Assembly: GCA_019426215.1 (NCBI GenBank)
Contig: CM033391.1
Span: 10,714,708 to 10,778,707, forward strand
From: Buddleja alternifolia
Lineage: Eukaryota > Streptophyta > Magnoliopsida > Lamiales > Scrophulariaceae
Direction: 5' to 3'
Length of the DNA stretch: 64,000 bases
Shown here: positions 1-11,865 of the stretch, piece after piece
Layout of the letters: the number at the start of each line of letters is the position of its first letter
How positions within the stretch are numbered: the first letter of the stretch is position 1
Notes under the pieces: model-generated
What the model was told of the DNA's origin: nothing
The model's input: the letters and a program-made list of their open reading frames with translations, nothing else
Database searches by the model: none
Position numbers and translations under genes: made by a program

Positions 1-466
1 TAACGTATAAAAATTGAAGGACTAGATCCGAGGACTCACAATGCAAAAAAGGTGGGATCCGAGGCCGAACGGTCGTCAGAGGTTGGGTCCGAGGATAACC
101 GGCGATTTTTATCAACCTGCAAAACAGAACCCCGGGGTCGTCCCCAGGGGTAGGCCCTCCGATGTTTAAGTTAGAACTCGAGAGATGGCGGATTTGAAAG
201 TGAAAGATTGGAAAAAAAGGAATCTCTTATCTGGAGCCGAGGCCTCCCCTTTTATACCACGTTAGACCTCGGATTTACCCTAGATATGGAAAAGGGCTCC
301 TGGGGAGGTTGGGATCCTTAGTTAAGTTTGAATCAAACCAAGAGACCTTGGCCAAATTAAAAAACCTTAGCCTTAGCCCCTTGACTTAATTGTAATTGGT
401 GCACACTTGTCGGATTTTGGTAACGCCACGTGTCACTTGACAAAATTACGAACTTACTCCTCATCA
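1..466 (-). repeat. 3' LTR of the Tat-like element
   Basis: Matches 17219-17683 almost base for base with one 2-bp indel. It ends CTCCTCATCA on the plus strand, so in the element's sense it begins TGATGAGGAG. About 3 terminal bases lie left of the window. Confidence 0.95.
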
Positions 467-480
467 CTTGCCCCCCACTT
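467..480 (-). other. Polypurine tract of the Tat-like element
   Basis: On the minus strand this reads AAGTGGGGGGCAAG directly before the 3' LTR, the expected position for plus-strand priming. Confidence 0.85.
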
Positions 481-594
481 CTAGAGCGCGAATAAAAATT
501 ACGCTCTAGAAGTACTCAAAATTTTATCGCGATTTTGTAAGCGATGTCCGTATCGCGCTATAGAATCTCTTTTGTCCTTTAGTGGGACTTCCAT

Positions 595-602
595 CTATAA
601 AA
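595..602 (+). promoter_or_regulatory. Candidate TATA box for the antisense gene
   Basis: TATAAAAA lies about 130 bp inside the element from the 3' LTR, facing the antisense gene at 2832. It is followed by a pyrimidine-rich, UTR-like stretch. The position fits an independent antisense promoter, but no transcript evidence is available. Confidence 0.45.
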
Positions 603-1853
603 ACATTCTCAAGTAAATTCTCTTCATTTACCATTTCACTCTTGTAAATTTTTGGAGATGGAGAGGTAGAAAAATAGACGTTTCATTGCCGAGGTGTACT
701 CCTTGGAGAATTCAAAGTCGTACCGAGCTCTAGACGTTCGTAGTCCTTGGCTAAAAGGTTTGTCATTTTCTCCCATTAAGCTTTGAAATAATATTTTTAT
801 CCTTAGCATGATTTAATTGCCAAGGTCTATTATTTCTTTATTTTTCTCTATGTATAATACACATTATGCCAACATGTAAAAACATAATATTTCATACCTT
901 AGTGCTAAGGTTGCCAAGGTCTATTTTTTACCAAGGTTGCGATAGCTTACTTAGCATTTTCCTCCAAGTTTTCGGCCCTTAGCAAAATGTAGGACTTCCC
1001 TTGCATGGTAGAGTAGTTGAATGTCCTTAGAATTCCGCTAATTAGTCTAAGGTTATTCCTTTGTTCACATGTAGTTGATAACATTTGATTTCCAGGTGAG
1101 CACTTTTGGAGTCCTTGGCTTTGACAAAGGACTTGTATCTATAGTCCTTAGTATGTCCTTGGTAGACAATTTTTCCTTGCCCTTTTCCTTAGCTAAAAAA
1201 AAACTAATCCAAGGAGTCCTTTACTTAAGAAAAATCGTCCAAGGCTAAGCAAAGGACTTCCACTTTGATCTCTTCTTTATCCAAGGTGCTCAAAGTTTCC
1301 CCATTTGTCTTAGCAAATAAAGTGTCCTTGATAAGCCCTTGCCTTTTGTGGATGGTATTGTCCAAGGAGTCCTTTGCCAAGCAAAGGACTTCCACTTTTT
1401 TGCCAAGGACTTTTCATTTCAAGTACAAGTAGTCCCTAGCTATTTTTCCATAGCTTTGATTGCTTCTTTGTCCATAGCTAGCTTTAAATGACTTTTGACT
1501 CTAGCAGCATTGAAGTTCACGTTCCTATTCAAAAAAAATCCTCCAAGGACTAGCCAATTCACATGATAAGTCCTTTTCATGCCAAGTACAAGGTTGGCAA
1601 AGGACTTCCACTTTAGCACTTAGCTAGCATCCTTAGCTTCAAAAGTTGGTTGTACTCTTACCAAATTAAGCTACTCCAATTAATGCATTTGACCAACTCA
1701 CATTCACTTTGCCAAGGAGAGCAATGACCATTCCATGGTCTTGTAATTTTGGGAAAAGACTTGTCCTCTTGTTCTTACACCACCCATATATCCAAGGTCT
1801 TCTAAAGTGTGACTTGTCTTAGCAAATAAAGTTAGACAAGGCCTACTTTTCTT

Positions 1854-2170
1854 TAGTAATTTTGCCAAGGTCTCCTTCCTTAGCAATTTTTCGAAGGACT
1901 TGCCAAGGTCACTTTTTCTTAGCAATTTTGCCAAGGACTTGCCAAGGTCTCTTTTTCCTTAGCAATTTTGCCAAGGACTTGCCAAGGTCTACTTTTTTCC
2001 TTAGCAATTTTGCCAAGGTTGCCAAGGTCCATTTTTCTTTAGCAATTTTTCCAAAGACTTGCTAAGGTCTATTTTTCCTTAGCAATTTTGCCAAGGACTT
2101 TCCAAGGTCTATTTTTCCTTAGCAATTTTGCCAAGGACTTTCCAAGGTCTATTTTTCCTTAGCAATTTTT
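1854..2170 (+). repeat. 40-bp tandem repeat, about 8 copies
   Basis: The core AGCAATTTT recurs at 1881, 1921, 1961, 2003, 2041, 2081, 2121 and 2161, a period of 40 bp with small indels. Each unit also carries one or two CCAAGG words. Tat-lineage elements are known to carry tandem repeats between pol and the 3' LTR. Confidence 0.9.
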
Positions 2171-2831
2171 ATCCTTGGCTTCCTTTGCAATTTTCATCTC
2201 TCGGCCAAGGAGCAACTTTCCTCCAAAATTAAGCATTTTTTCGAAACCAACTCCAAATCCTTAGGTGGTCATGGGACTTGATAATTTTTAAGAATCGGAG
2301 TCTTCGATAAACTTAGCAAATGAGTCATGACTTTAGTCCTTAGCTCATTCCCATGTCGAAGGTCTCCCAAAACACAACTTGTCTTTTAGCAAACAAAGCT
2401 AAGTGTCAATAAACGAGCCCTTGGCTTTTGTGGAACGGTCCAAGGGCTCTAAGGCGGATTTATCCTTAAGCAAATAGAGCTAGAATCCTTGGATTACTCC
2501 TTAGCTATTATGACTTTCAAGCCCTTAGCTAGTTATAAAGCCTTTTCACAAATGAACTTGTGCATAATGGCCCGGTACGAGACTCTAGAGACCTTAGAGC
2601 TAAGACCTTGGCAATCAACTCATAAACACTTCAAGGCTTTTGTTTGTTTTCCTTTTTTTTTTTTTTTTTTTTTGTGCCAAGGTTTGTTAGCTACACACTC
2701 ATTATTTGATAAGAATTCTTACTTGATTCTCAGATAGACAACTCGTGGACCTTGGTTTGAAGCACGTCTTTTCAGTGGTTCTTGAGTGAGTCTTCAGAAC
2801 TTTTGTCAACCATTAGATTTATTTAACCATA

Positions 2832-4695
2832 ATGTCTTCTTCTGAGGATTCGGATGAGCCCTCTTCACATCTTCCTTTAGCTAGATTACATAACCTTCCA
2901 GAGCCTATAAAGGTGAAAAAGCGTACAGCTAAGCTAAAGTCTCTTAATCCTGAGGATGAGACCTCTGTTCTTACTAGGGGAGAAATAGAGGGTTTTAAGG
3001 TGTTGGGTTATTTCCCTAGCCATTGGGAGGTCTATATTCCTCAGTCCGGAGAGGGTGGTTCGAGTGTTTTGCCACCGGGGTGGCTCTGCTTGTATGAAGA
3101 TATGTTTCGTTCTGGTCTAAGGTTTCCTTTACCCCCCACCATCATAGAAATTCTTAAATTTTACGACCTCTGTCCGACCCAATTGACTCCAAATTCTTGG
3201 AAAATTATCATCGGGTTTATTATCCTTGCAGTCTCTGTCCCTACCTCAGTTAATGTCACCGTATTTTCTTCTATCTATAGAATTCAGCAACACCCTAGTG
3301 TCAAAGGCTTGTGGTACTTCGTGTCTAGATGTAGAACTAAACCCCTTGTAGAAACTTCTACCAAGGGCTAGAGGTCAAGATTTTTCTACGTTTGTCAAGG
3401 TAGAGATTGGGATTTCCCGACAGAGTGGAATCATAGTTGTTCTCTAACTCAAACGCCTGTCCCCAGTAAGGATGAGCAACAAGCACGATTAAAACTTATC
3501 ATTCATGGTCCCGTAAGCTTAGATAAGCTTATCACTGAAGATGTTCTAGTTGCAGCAGGCTTGAGCCAGTTACATTTGTCCATAGTGATAGACCTTAGTA
3601 TGCACTTTTTTTTTTTATCTATATTAACATATATGCCTTAGCTGACTTTTGCTAATATATGCATTTTTTGTACAGGTATGGAGGTCCGCAATGCTAAAAC
3701 GATCGACAGGAATAAGATATTGGCTCGGGCTGCGCAGAGACGAGAGTCTGAGGACCCAAAGGGGTCAGCTCCTGGTCTTCCAGTTGTACGACGGTTTAAA
3801 AGGAGGCTTCTCCCTCATTCTGCTGTGGGATCTTCTCAGAGACTTATAGACTCGTCACTTCCTTTAGAGACAATCATAGATGGAGGGATTCAGTCCTTCG
3901 ATATTCCTACTAATGTTGCAGGTTCGGATGTCGCTATACCTCCTACTGACGAGGTTGTACCTGAGGAGGTCGTCACTAATATCTCTACCACCCCCTTTTG
4001 TCCCAATTGGAATGTGAAGGTCGGGGATTCTATATTCACCCGGGGGGTAGCCATAGAGATGATGTCTAACCTCCTACCTGAAGGTGATCGTGTTAAAGTG
4101 GATGAGGCGACTTCTGAGGTCTTATCATACGATGGCTATGATCATCTTGCCAAGGTATTCCTTTACTCAATTTTCTATTCATTTTCCTTCGAATATTATA
4201 ATGATATTCTCATTTCCTTTGCAGCTCCTAGCTACCCACCATGGGATGGTTCGCAAAATAAACCATGGAAGTAGGAGGGTTAGGGAGCTTATCACCGATT
4301 TAGAGAAAGAGACTACCTTGAAGTTTGAAGTTGAGATAGCATTGAATAAGAAAACAGCAGAGATAGATCGCTTAACAGACGAGATTTCCAAGATGACTGA
4401 ATCTCTTACTCTGTCTGACCGACGAATTGAAGAAGTCGAGAGAAAGGCCGATGAAGCAGAGAAGGCAAGGATGGCGATGGACGAAGTTTTGCTAGACCAT
4501 TGGCTAGATGGGTACACCGCTTGTAGACAGGATGTTCTCTCCATTGCCCCTACCTTCGATGTCAGTCGTTTAGTCCCTCCTCCTGTTTCCGAGTTTATTT
4601 CAGTTGATGAGACTGGTGTTCCAGGGTCTACGAACCCGGCTATGGAGATAGACGGTGGTGCAGACATTGCAGCAAAGGATGTGGACCGTATTTGA
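2832..4695 (+). pseudogene. Antisense three-exon gene with Transposase_28-like domain
   Basis: This is an extra gene opposite in strand to gag-pol. I read exons 2832-3597, 3676-4154 and 4225-4695 with introns GTATGC...TACAG and GTATTC...TGCAG; the joined frame is 571 codons. The N-terminal half (RGEIEGFKVLGYFP, PPGWLCLYEDMF, FPLPPTIIEILKFY) resembles the plant 'putative gypsy type transposon' domain (Transposase_28). The third exon is a charged, heptad-like coiled coil (TDLEKE, EIDRLTDEISKM). One in-frame TAG at 3369 sits where KGxRSRFF suggests Trp. Antisense extra ORFs of this type are known in Tat elements; their function is unknown. Introns survive retrotransposition because the gene is antisense to the genomic RNA. 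Confidence 0.8.
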
Positions 4696-5425
4696 TTTAG
4701 TTCCACCACTTTTCCTGGATCGATTACGGTCTTTAGCTTTATGTATTTCTGTATTTTAGACCCTGGATGTTTATTTATTTTGTTGTTATGTCTTTTGAAC
4801 AATATGTAGGATGCTTCAACTTGAAAGTGAAGACTATCACTTTTGAGATATTGGCTTCTATAGTTTAGCTTAGCTTACTTTTTTAGCCAAATTTCTCATT
4901 TATATCAATTGATTGTCCTTTGCAATTGATTTTATAAAGGAAGGATTCCTGTTACCCAAGGGTCGGATCATCCTAGTCCTTAGCCTGAAAAGGCCTCGAC
5001 TATGATTAGCCCAGTAGACGAATAGTCGGGGGTCTAGAGTTTTCCAGACATTTTTCTAAGAAGTCATTTAAGTGATTGCTAGCTGGATAATCAGTCCAGA
5101 CGTCACCACTTCTTCTTAGAGCCTAAGTTAATTTAGGACTTTTATTTTCCCGAGGTATATTTCTCGGTTTTCATTGGTCGAAGCTTTTGTGATAGTGGCA
5201 GTGGTTTTCCATTGCAATCCTATCTTAGATAGTGGCAACGGTTTTCCATTGCAATCCTATCTCATTGAAAGTTCCAAGACATTGCACAATAGATATTAAG
5301 AAAATCGAAAATTTTATTGCAACTTGAAAGCAAAAGTCATAAATTCCAAAGCAAATAGCATGAAGCTAATCTTCAGTTTTATTGAATTGAAAACAAACTA
5401 ACATGATAAAATAACTAAGGATAAC
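4696..5425. other. Convergent spacer between antisense gene and pol
   Basis: About 730 bp where the plus-strand antisense gene and minus-strand pol end facing each other. I see no coding signal. A short phrase (ATAGTGGCAACGG/TTTTCCATTGCAATCC) is repeated at about 5190-5265. Confidence 0.6.
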
Positions 5426-5944
5426 CTACTGGTAATACTTCCTCAGATGCTCAGCATTCCAAGATCTAGGGATATGCTTGCCTCCAAGGTCTTCTAACTT
5501 GTACGTGCCCTCCTTCACTACTTCATGAACTCGATATGGGCTATCCCAGTTAGGAGATAGCTTATTGCTCCTTTCATGGTGATTAAACTGAGCCTTTCTA
5601 AGGACTAGCTCCCCGGGGTAGAAATAACGTGATCTGACACGATTGTTATAGTACTTGGCCACCCTTTGCTGATAAGCAGCCATTCTGACCTTGGCTTTTT
5701 CCCTCTGCTCATCAATGAAATCAAGGTTAGCTCTGAGCCCTTCCATGTGCTCCCCAATATTGAGATTTTCAACTCTAAGGTTGGGAATCCCAATCTCTAC
5801 TGGAATAACCGCCTCTGTTCCAAAGGTCATGCTAAAAGGTGTCTCTCCAGTAGCTGTTTGTTGTGTTGTACGATATGCCCACAATGTTTCTGGTAGGACA
5901 TCCGCCCATAAGCCCTTAGCTTCATCCAATCGTGTTTTCCGAGA
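5426..5944 (-). pseudogene. Integrase C-terminal part of Tat-like pol
   Basis: The reading frame ends KYYQ-stop at 5426. It contains the region after the DDE core (LWAYRTTQQTATGETPFSM, a GTEAVIPVEIG stretch, and the C-terminal GKLSPNWD-like segment SNKLSPNWDSPYRV with YKLEDLGG). It is joined to the upstream integrase core by a frameshift at about 5940-5945. Together with that core it would complete the enzyme that inserts element cDNA into host DNA. Confidence 0.9.
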
Positions 5945-7676
5945 TTGCAAATGGTCCTATTGGTGACCTCAGCTTGACCATTAGACTGCGGATAAGTGAC
6001 CGAGGTCGTTCTGAGGTCAATGCTGAGGTCTGCGCAGAACTCACGAAAACGTCGATTGTCAAATTGTTTCCCGTTGTCAGTGATAAGAGCCCGAGGTAAT
6101 CCAAAACGACAAACAATAGACTTCCATACAAAATTTCTGATTTGTTGCTCCGTAATATGAGCCAAGGGCTCCGCTTCAACCCACTTTGTGAAGTAGTCTA
6201 TCGCTACTATTAGAAACTTTCTTTGTCCAGTGGCTTGAGGAAATGGTCCGAGGATGTCCATTCCCCAAATTGCAAAAGGCCAAGGAGTGGACACCGAGGA
6301 CATTGGCACTGCTGGGGAGTGAAGGATGTTAGAGTGTATTTGACATTTGGCACATCGTCTCACAAGAGATATAGCATCATCCTTCATGGTTGGCCAGTAG
6401 TACCCCTGTCTAAGGACTTTTTGTGCCAAAGCTCTGCCCCCCAAGTGATTGCCACACACTCCTTCATGAACTTCTCTAAGAGCATAGTCAGCTTCACTCG
6501 GCCTCAGACATTTCAGATAAGGCAAGGTGTAGGATCTCTTGTAAAGATGGTCTCCAATAAGAGTATATCGAGCCGAGCGATAAGAGATCTTTCTTGCTTC
6601 TCTCTTGTCCTCGGGCAATCTCCCATCCTTCAGATAATCTATAATTGGATCCATCCAGCTAGGCTCCGCTACCAAGGATAGGACTTGGTCTTCATCTATG
6701 CTTCGGTGGGGTAAGACTTCCACGGGAACCCTTTTGATGAGATCATGATAAGGTGAACTTGCGAGTTTAGATAGAGCATCAGCTTTGGTATTCTCGGTCC
6801 GAGGTACATGATGTATTTCAAAGTGCGAGAGTTGAGTTACTAGACACTTCACCTTTTCTAAGTATTTGGCCATTTTAGGATCCTTAGCTTCAAAATCTCC
6901 TTTGACTTGGTGAACCACCAACTGAGAGTCGCTATAGGATTCCACATTTTTTGCCCCAACCTCTAGCACTATTTTTAATCCTGTGATAAGTGCTTCATAT
7001 TCGGCCTCATTATTTGATGCTTGGAAATCAAACCTTAAGGCATATTCAAAAATATTTCCCTCTGGGCTCGTTAGAGTTAGACCAGCACCGCTTCCTCCAA
7101 GGTTTGAAGAGCCATCGACAAACAATGTCCAGATATCAATTTTATCATCTTGAGTGACACATGTCTCAGTCTCCGGTGCTAAGGCCTTGGCTTCTTCCTC
7201 ATTCGCCGTACACTCAACGACAAAGTCAGCCAAGACTTGGGCTTTTATAGAAGGCCGAGGTAGATATTGAATATCAAACTCTCCGAGCTCAATAGACCAC
7301 TTCACCAACCTTCCTAAGGTCTCCAGTTTTTGCAAGATTTGCCTTAGAGGTTGGTCAGTGAATACTACTATGGCATGTGCTTGAAAATATGGTCTCAACT
7401 TACGAGCTGAGATCACTGTTGCAAATGCCATTTTTTCCACCTTTGGATAGCGAATCTCCGCTCCTCTGAGGACTCGACTTACATAGTATATTGGCTTTTG
7501 AACCCCATCATCTTCTTTGATTAATACTGAGCTCACTGCTTCGTTTGAGACTCCGAGATAGAGGTAAAGTATGTCTCCTTGGCAAGGCTTTGTCAAAAGT
7601 GGCGGAGAGCCTAAGTAAACTTTCAACTCCTCAAAAGCCTTCTGACACTCCTCTGTCCATGCAAAATCCTTTACAT
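5945..7676 (-). pseudogene. RNase H, second RNase H and integrase core of Tat-like pol
   Basis: One long frame of about 590 residues. Residues 1-115 are the usual RT-linked RNase H (KPIYYVSRVLRGAE, PRPSIKAQVLADFV). Residues 165-290 are a second, archaeal-type RNase H (LFVDGSSNLGGSGAG, SNNEAEYEAL, ESYSDSQLVV, TKADALSKLAS). Then comes the integrase zinc finger (VCGNHLGG...CAKCQIH) and DDE core with Asp in WGMDILGPF, Asp in ITDNGKQF and Glu in NGQAEVTNR. The double RNase H is a hallmark of the Tat clade. A 2-bp loss near 7677 shifts it out of frame with RT. Confidence 0.93.
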
Positions 7677-8458
7677 TCTAGAATCTTAAAGAATGGTAAA
7701 CTTTTTTCAGCTGATTTTGATAGAAAACGGCTAAGTGATGCGAGTCATCCCGTGAATCGTTGGACTTCTTTTACCGTTTGTGGAGGACTCATCTCTATCA
7801 ATGCTTTGATTTTCTCTGGGTTAGCTTCAATTCCCCGCTGAGTGACCATGTAACCAAGGAACTTCCCAGCGGTTACTACAAAGGCACACTTGTTGGGATT
7901 CAGTTTCATCTTGTAGTGCCTTAGAATATCGAATGCTTCCCCGAGGTCCGTTATATGGTCATTTGCTTGAGAGCTTTTCACCAACATATCGTCCACATAT
8001 ACTTCCATATTTCGCACAATCTGATCTTTGAAAATCTTGTTGACGAGCCTTTGATAGGTTGCCCCAGCGTTTTTTAGCCCAAAAGGCATCGCTTTGAAAC
8101 AATAAAGTCCCATATCAGTGATGAACGAGGTCTTTGTTTCATCATCTGGGTGCATTCTAATCTGGTGGTATCCTTGGAATGCATCCATAAAGCTAAGGAG
8201 TTCACATCCAGCAGTAGCATCTACAAGTTGATCAATCCTCGGAAGAGGAAAACTATCTTTGGGACAAGCTTTGTTCAAGTCCGTAAAATCCACACACATC
8301 CTCCAGGTTCCATTCGGTTTCCGGACAAGGACAACGTTAGATAGCCAATCAGGGTAGTCAACCTCCCTTATATACTTAGCTTCCAATAGTTTGTCAACTT
8401 CTTCGTTCATAGCTTGGATTTTCTCCGATGCGAAACTCCTTTTCTTTTGTCTGGTCGG
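7677..8458 (-). pseudogene. Reverse transcriptase of Tat-like pol, interrupted by nested element
   Basis: Contains the conserved RT blocks: KPNGTWRMCVDFTDLN, FPLPRIDQL, SFMDAFQGYHQI, MPFGLKNAGATYQRL, the catalytic YVDD (YVDDMLVKS) and GKFLGYMVTQRGIE. A TGA at 7745-7747 follows RFTG, where the family has a basic residue, fitting CGA to TGA. The 5' part of the frame resumes at 14813 after the nested element; the codons join without a shift once one GTCGG copy is removed. Confidence 0.95.
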
Positions 8459-10192
8459 TGACACGCTAAAAGCTAACGTGCTATGATAGCAAGTGCACTA
8501 GACGTGTGTAGTAATAAGTGGACAAAAAGTCCGGGTTGTCGAACCACAAGGACTTGAATTCTAGTTCATGATTTTTCGATAAAAGATAAGACAATTAAAG
8601 TAAAGTGCAAGAAAAAGATTAAACAAACGAAGAACCAAAGAGAAACGTACTATAGATTTAATCTCACGTATGATAAAATGACTAAGGCACATGCTACAAC
8701 CGAATCTACTCGTCAATATATATGAGCTACTCTTCGAATTATTAGACTCCTATTGCTTTGGTGGAAACTCCTAAATTAACTATTACCCGATGTCTCGGCA
8801 CATAATAATCCTATGATTAATTGACGGTTCTCTAAATATGTCTATCCGAGAATCTAATCAAAAATCACGCATTAACGTTCTAGAGCTTCCCCGAACGAAT
8901 CCGGCTAACAACACCCGGGAATCTTTACCTATTTCTAGGGCAATCCCTCATTTGTTTCGGATGATGTGTTAATTCTCTTGCACCCTAATCTATTTTCTCT
9001 CGAACAACTAGATTAGGCAAGATAGCAAGCATATGGTGATCAAACACATGATTGGAATAAAAGCATAGAATTAACACACAAAGCAATAGGAGAATTAATA
9101 CAAAGAGCAACTTCATATATATTGATTCATAAATTTGGCCTTCACATGGCCTTAGTTCTACAATATTAGCCTCTCATCAAAGCCTTAAGAAAATTTAATA
9201 CAAACATATACATACTCATGGAAATAAACATGTAAATGCAAATAATTAAAACTCCTTCAATTGATTGATGATGGATCTTTGCTCTTGATCTTCAATCCTT
9301 AGCTCCTCTCTCTTTGTTCCCCTCCAAAATTGATGAAGAAAATGGTGATCAATGATGATGAGTGAAAAGTGATGGATCCAATGCCTCTCTCTCCCTTCCT
9401 CCTCTAAGATGTTGCCGGTCAATTGCTCCCTCAAATCCTTAAGAAGACCACCACAAATCAGCTCCTCATGTGTATGTCCCCCCTCCACTACTCTTAAAGT
9501 GAGTAGTATATAATTCCCTAAAGTAGATCTAGTAAGAAACATACTTATGACATCCCTCCCATACATGTGATGACCTCTTGGCTTTAAATGTTCCATTCCC
9601 CCATCAAATGATGATCTTTTGGCTGAAAGAAATCAAATCTCGGATGTGGCCATGCCTAGGCGCGGGAATTATGGCGCTCGGGCGCCCAAATCAGAATGTT
9701 GGGAGTATTTGCCTCTGTCTGGCGCAGTAATTGTATTTCCTTCATAACTCTCTCCACAAAACTCTGATTTGGATGATTCAAGTCCTCATTTGAAGCTAAC
9801 ACATAGTTCTACAACTTTGTAGAAGGAAACTTCATCCAATTCGGTCTCTAAAAATAAGAAAATATCGCTCGAACGTGGAAACTGGTGCAGATACGGCGCC
9901 CAGGCGTGGACAGAACGGCGCCTAGGCGCGGAAAGCAGAATGTTGACGTTATTTGCATCTTTTCCGGCGCCTAGGCGTGGTAATACTGGCGCCTGGGCGT
10001 GGACAACAGAAGCAAATTGGCCTGAACTTGTTTTATACGTCGTTTTTCATCCCGTTCTTCGATTGTATCCATTTAAGACCTGAAATCACTTAATGCACGA
10101 ATTAAACGCACATGTAGCAAGAATTAAGCGATAAATGAACCTAAAACATAAACGCAAAGGGGCTTAAAAACACGTAAAAATGCCTCTTATCA
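8459..10192 (-). repeat. 3' LTR of nested element
   Basis: 1734 bp, same length as 13074-14807. Carries a cluster of GGCGCC-AGGCG words at about 9655-10010 and a 116-codon minus-strand ORF (9246-9596) that is also open in the other LTR; I do not consider that ORF a proven gene. Confidence 0.97.
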
Positions 10193-10206
10193 ACACCCCC
10201 ACACTT
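10193..10206 (-). other. Polypurine tract of nested element
   Basis: Reads AAGTGTGGGGGTGT on the minus strand directly before the 3' LTR. Confidence 0.85.
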
Positions 10207-11865
10207 ATCAATTGCTCGTCCTCGAGCAATAAGAGTTCTAAGATAAGGAAACACATCAATCAAAGAGAGAAACAAAAAGAAAACTACCTAACTCACTTTC
10301 GTGGAGTAAACGGTTGCATTTAGCGAATGCAACAAGCCTTTGAACCTTTGAGTCACCTCAAAGGACGAGTTATAGTCTCGTGAGGGTTTGCATATGATAT
10401 ACCCACAAAATCTATTAAATTTTCAATCATAACCAAATCAATACATCTCAACATAATCAACAAGAATGAATGGCATAAAATCAACCTTTTAAAGCTCACA
10501 AGTATATATATACATATCAACTACTTTTGCTCATGTGACACTAATACTTGAAAAGACTCCTTAGGGTGTAGTGAAAAATAAATCTAAGGCATTATAGTCG
10601 AGAGGCATCCTTACCAAATTTTGGACATTAATCCCATATCTATAAACTTTTGATCAAACACAAAGCACAAGAATCATAGAAAATCTCATAGCCATTTAAA
10701 TTTCATTATGTCAAACATTCAACTTTCAATTCGTATGAAACTTCCATTAAATTCATTAAGGCTAGATCATGTGCAATGTTTTATTCCATTAGGCTTTCTA
10801 TGACGCCCATGTAACAAGTTTTAGATCAATGACTCCCAAACTAGATAGTTTTGTGGCATTAAGTGTAGAGACACTCCTACGGATTTAATCACTCGAGTGT
10901 CAAAGGCCACGAAATAAAACTAGATCTTTTAAACAAATCACTTCTTTTTGGCTTGAGCTTAGCTCAAATTAGCATAATAGTACAGTATATAAGCATGAAA
11001 CTTATCACCTCCGGTACGTATTAGCCTGACCACTTTTGGTCATACCAAAATTCAACCTTTTCAATTCATTGTTTAGCATATAAAATTACTACTTAACTTA
11101 TAACCTTATGAGAAATCTAAGTTAATATTTCTGGGAAAAACTCCTTAAGTGTCTCAAGATGGTTATCCTCTCAACTCCTCTACCCTCGATTCATTATGCA
11201 ATGTGAATCATCTAAAGAATCAATCCTAGTCTAGTGTCTCCACGAGCAATTTCAAAGATATATATATTCCATTAAATTCAAATTATTTCAAGAGATCATG
11301 CCATTTCTCCAAGTCAATCAATTTCAATGCATCAATTGGAAGGACTAAATTTTTTTTTTTTTTTTTTCATACTTGATTTTCTCAACAAAGAAGCATATAA
11401 ATATGATAGCAAACAACTTTCCCCCAAACTCAAGCTACAAATTAGGATTGCATCATCAAAGTTCAAAATAAGTACTCTTCTACCCCCAAACTTAAATCCA
11501 ACATTGTCCCCAATGTTGTTGTGACAAGCATACACAACGGTACAAGAACACTTACAACCAAGGATATTGAACAACATCCTTAAAATTCCAATACATAATC
11601 CTATAGCTTCCTCTCCTCTCGAGTACAATACGCATCTCTTAAACATGGGGTCCAAATGTGCATTATATTTAACACTTCAACTCTTTAAACCATCAAGCAT
11701 AAGACACATACATGCTAAAAGTGCGTGCTTGAACACAACAAAAAGAAACAAATTAAACAAAACAAAAACAAAAGCAAAAAGAAAAAGAAAAGAAAACTTA
11801 CAAACTTGGGTTGCCTCCCAAGAAGCGCTCTTTTAAAGTCATTAGCTTGACTTTACCGAGTTATT
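10207..11865 (-). other. Non-coding interior of nested element
   Basis: About 1.65 kb with no supported gene. It contains a poly-T run (11349-11368), a purine-rich stretch (11740-11800), and a GGGAGGCAACCCA-type word (minus strand, about 11810) just after the ORF stop, a sequence I associate with Athila/Tat-type elements. Confidence 0.6.

Larger units (their letters stand above)
481..2831 (+). other. Leader region of the antisense gene, rich in CCAAGG motifs
   Basis: No protein-coding gene is supported here. The stretch lies between the 3' LTR and the antisense gene. It is packed with CCAAGG/CCTTGG and CCTTAGC words, many in a 40-bp tandem array (1854-2170), and has a poly-T run near 2651-2671. 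The small ORFs here are read-throughs of the repeat. A splice-donor-like AAGGTTTGT near 757 and an acceptor-like TTCTCAG near 2733 would allow a 5'UTR intron covering most of it; that is inference. Confidence 0.6.

Noticed and set aside
1854..2170. Tandem array as a CRISPR-like array
   Set aside because: Units are contiguous 40-bp repeats without unique spacers, in a plant retroelement.
4179..4802. 207-codon minus-strand ORF
   Set aside because: It is the complement of the coiled-coil exon of the antisense gene and shows no domain.
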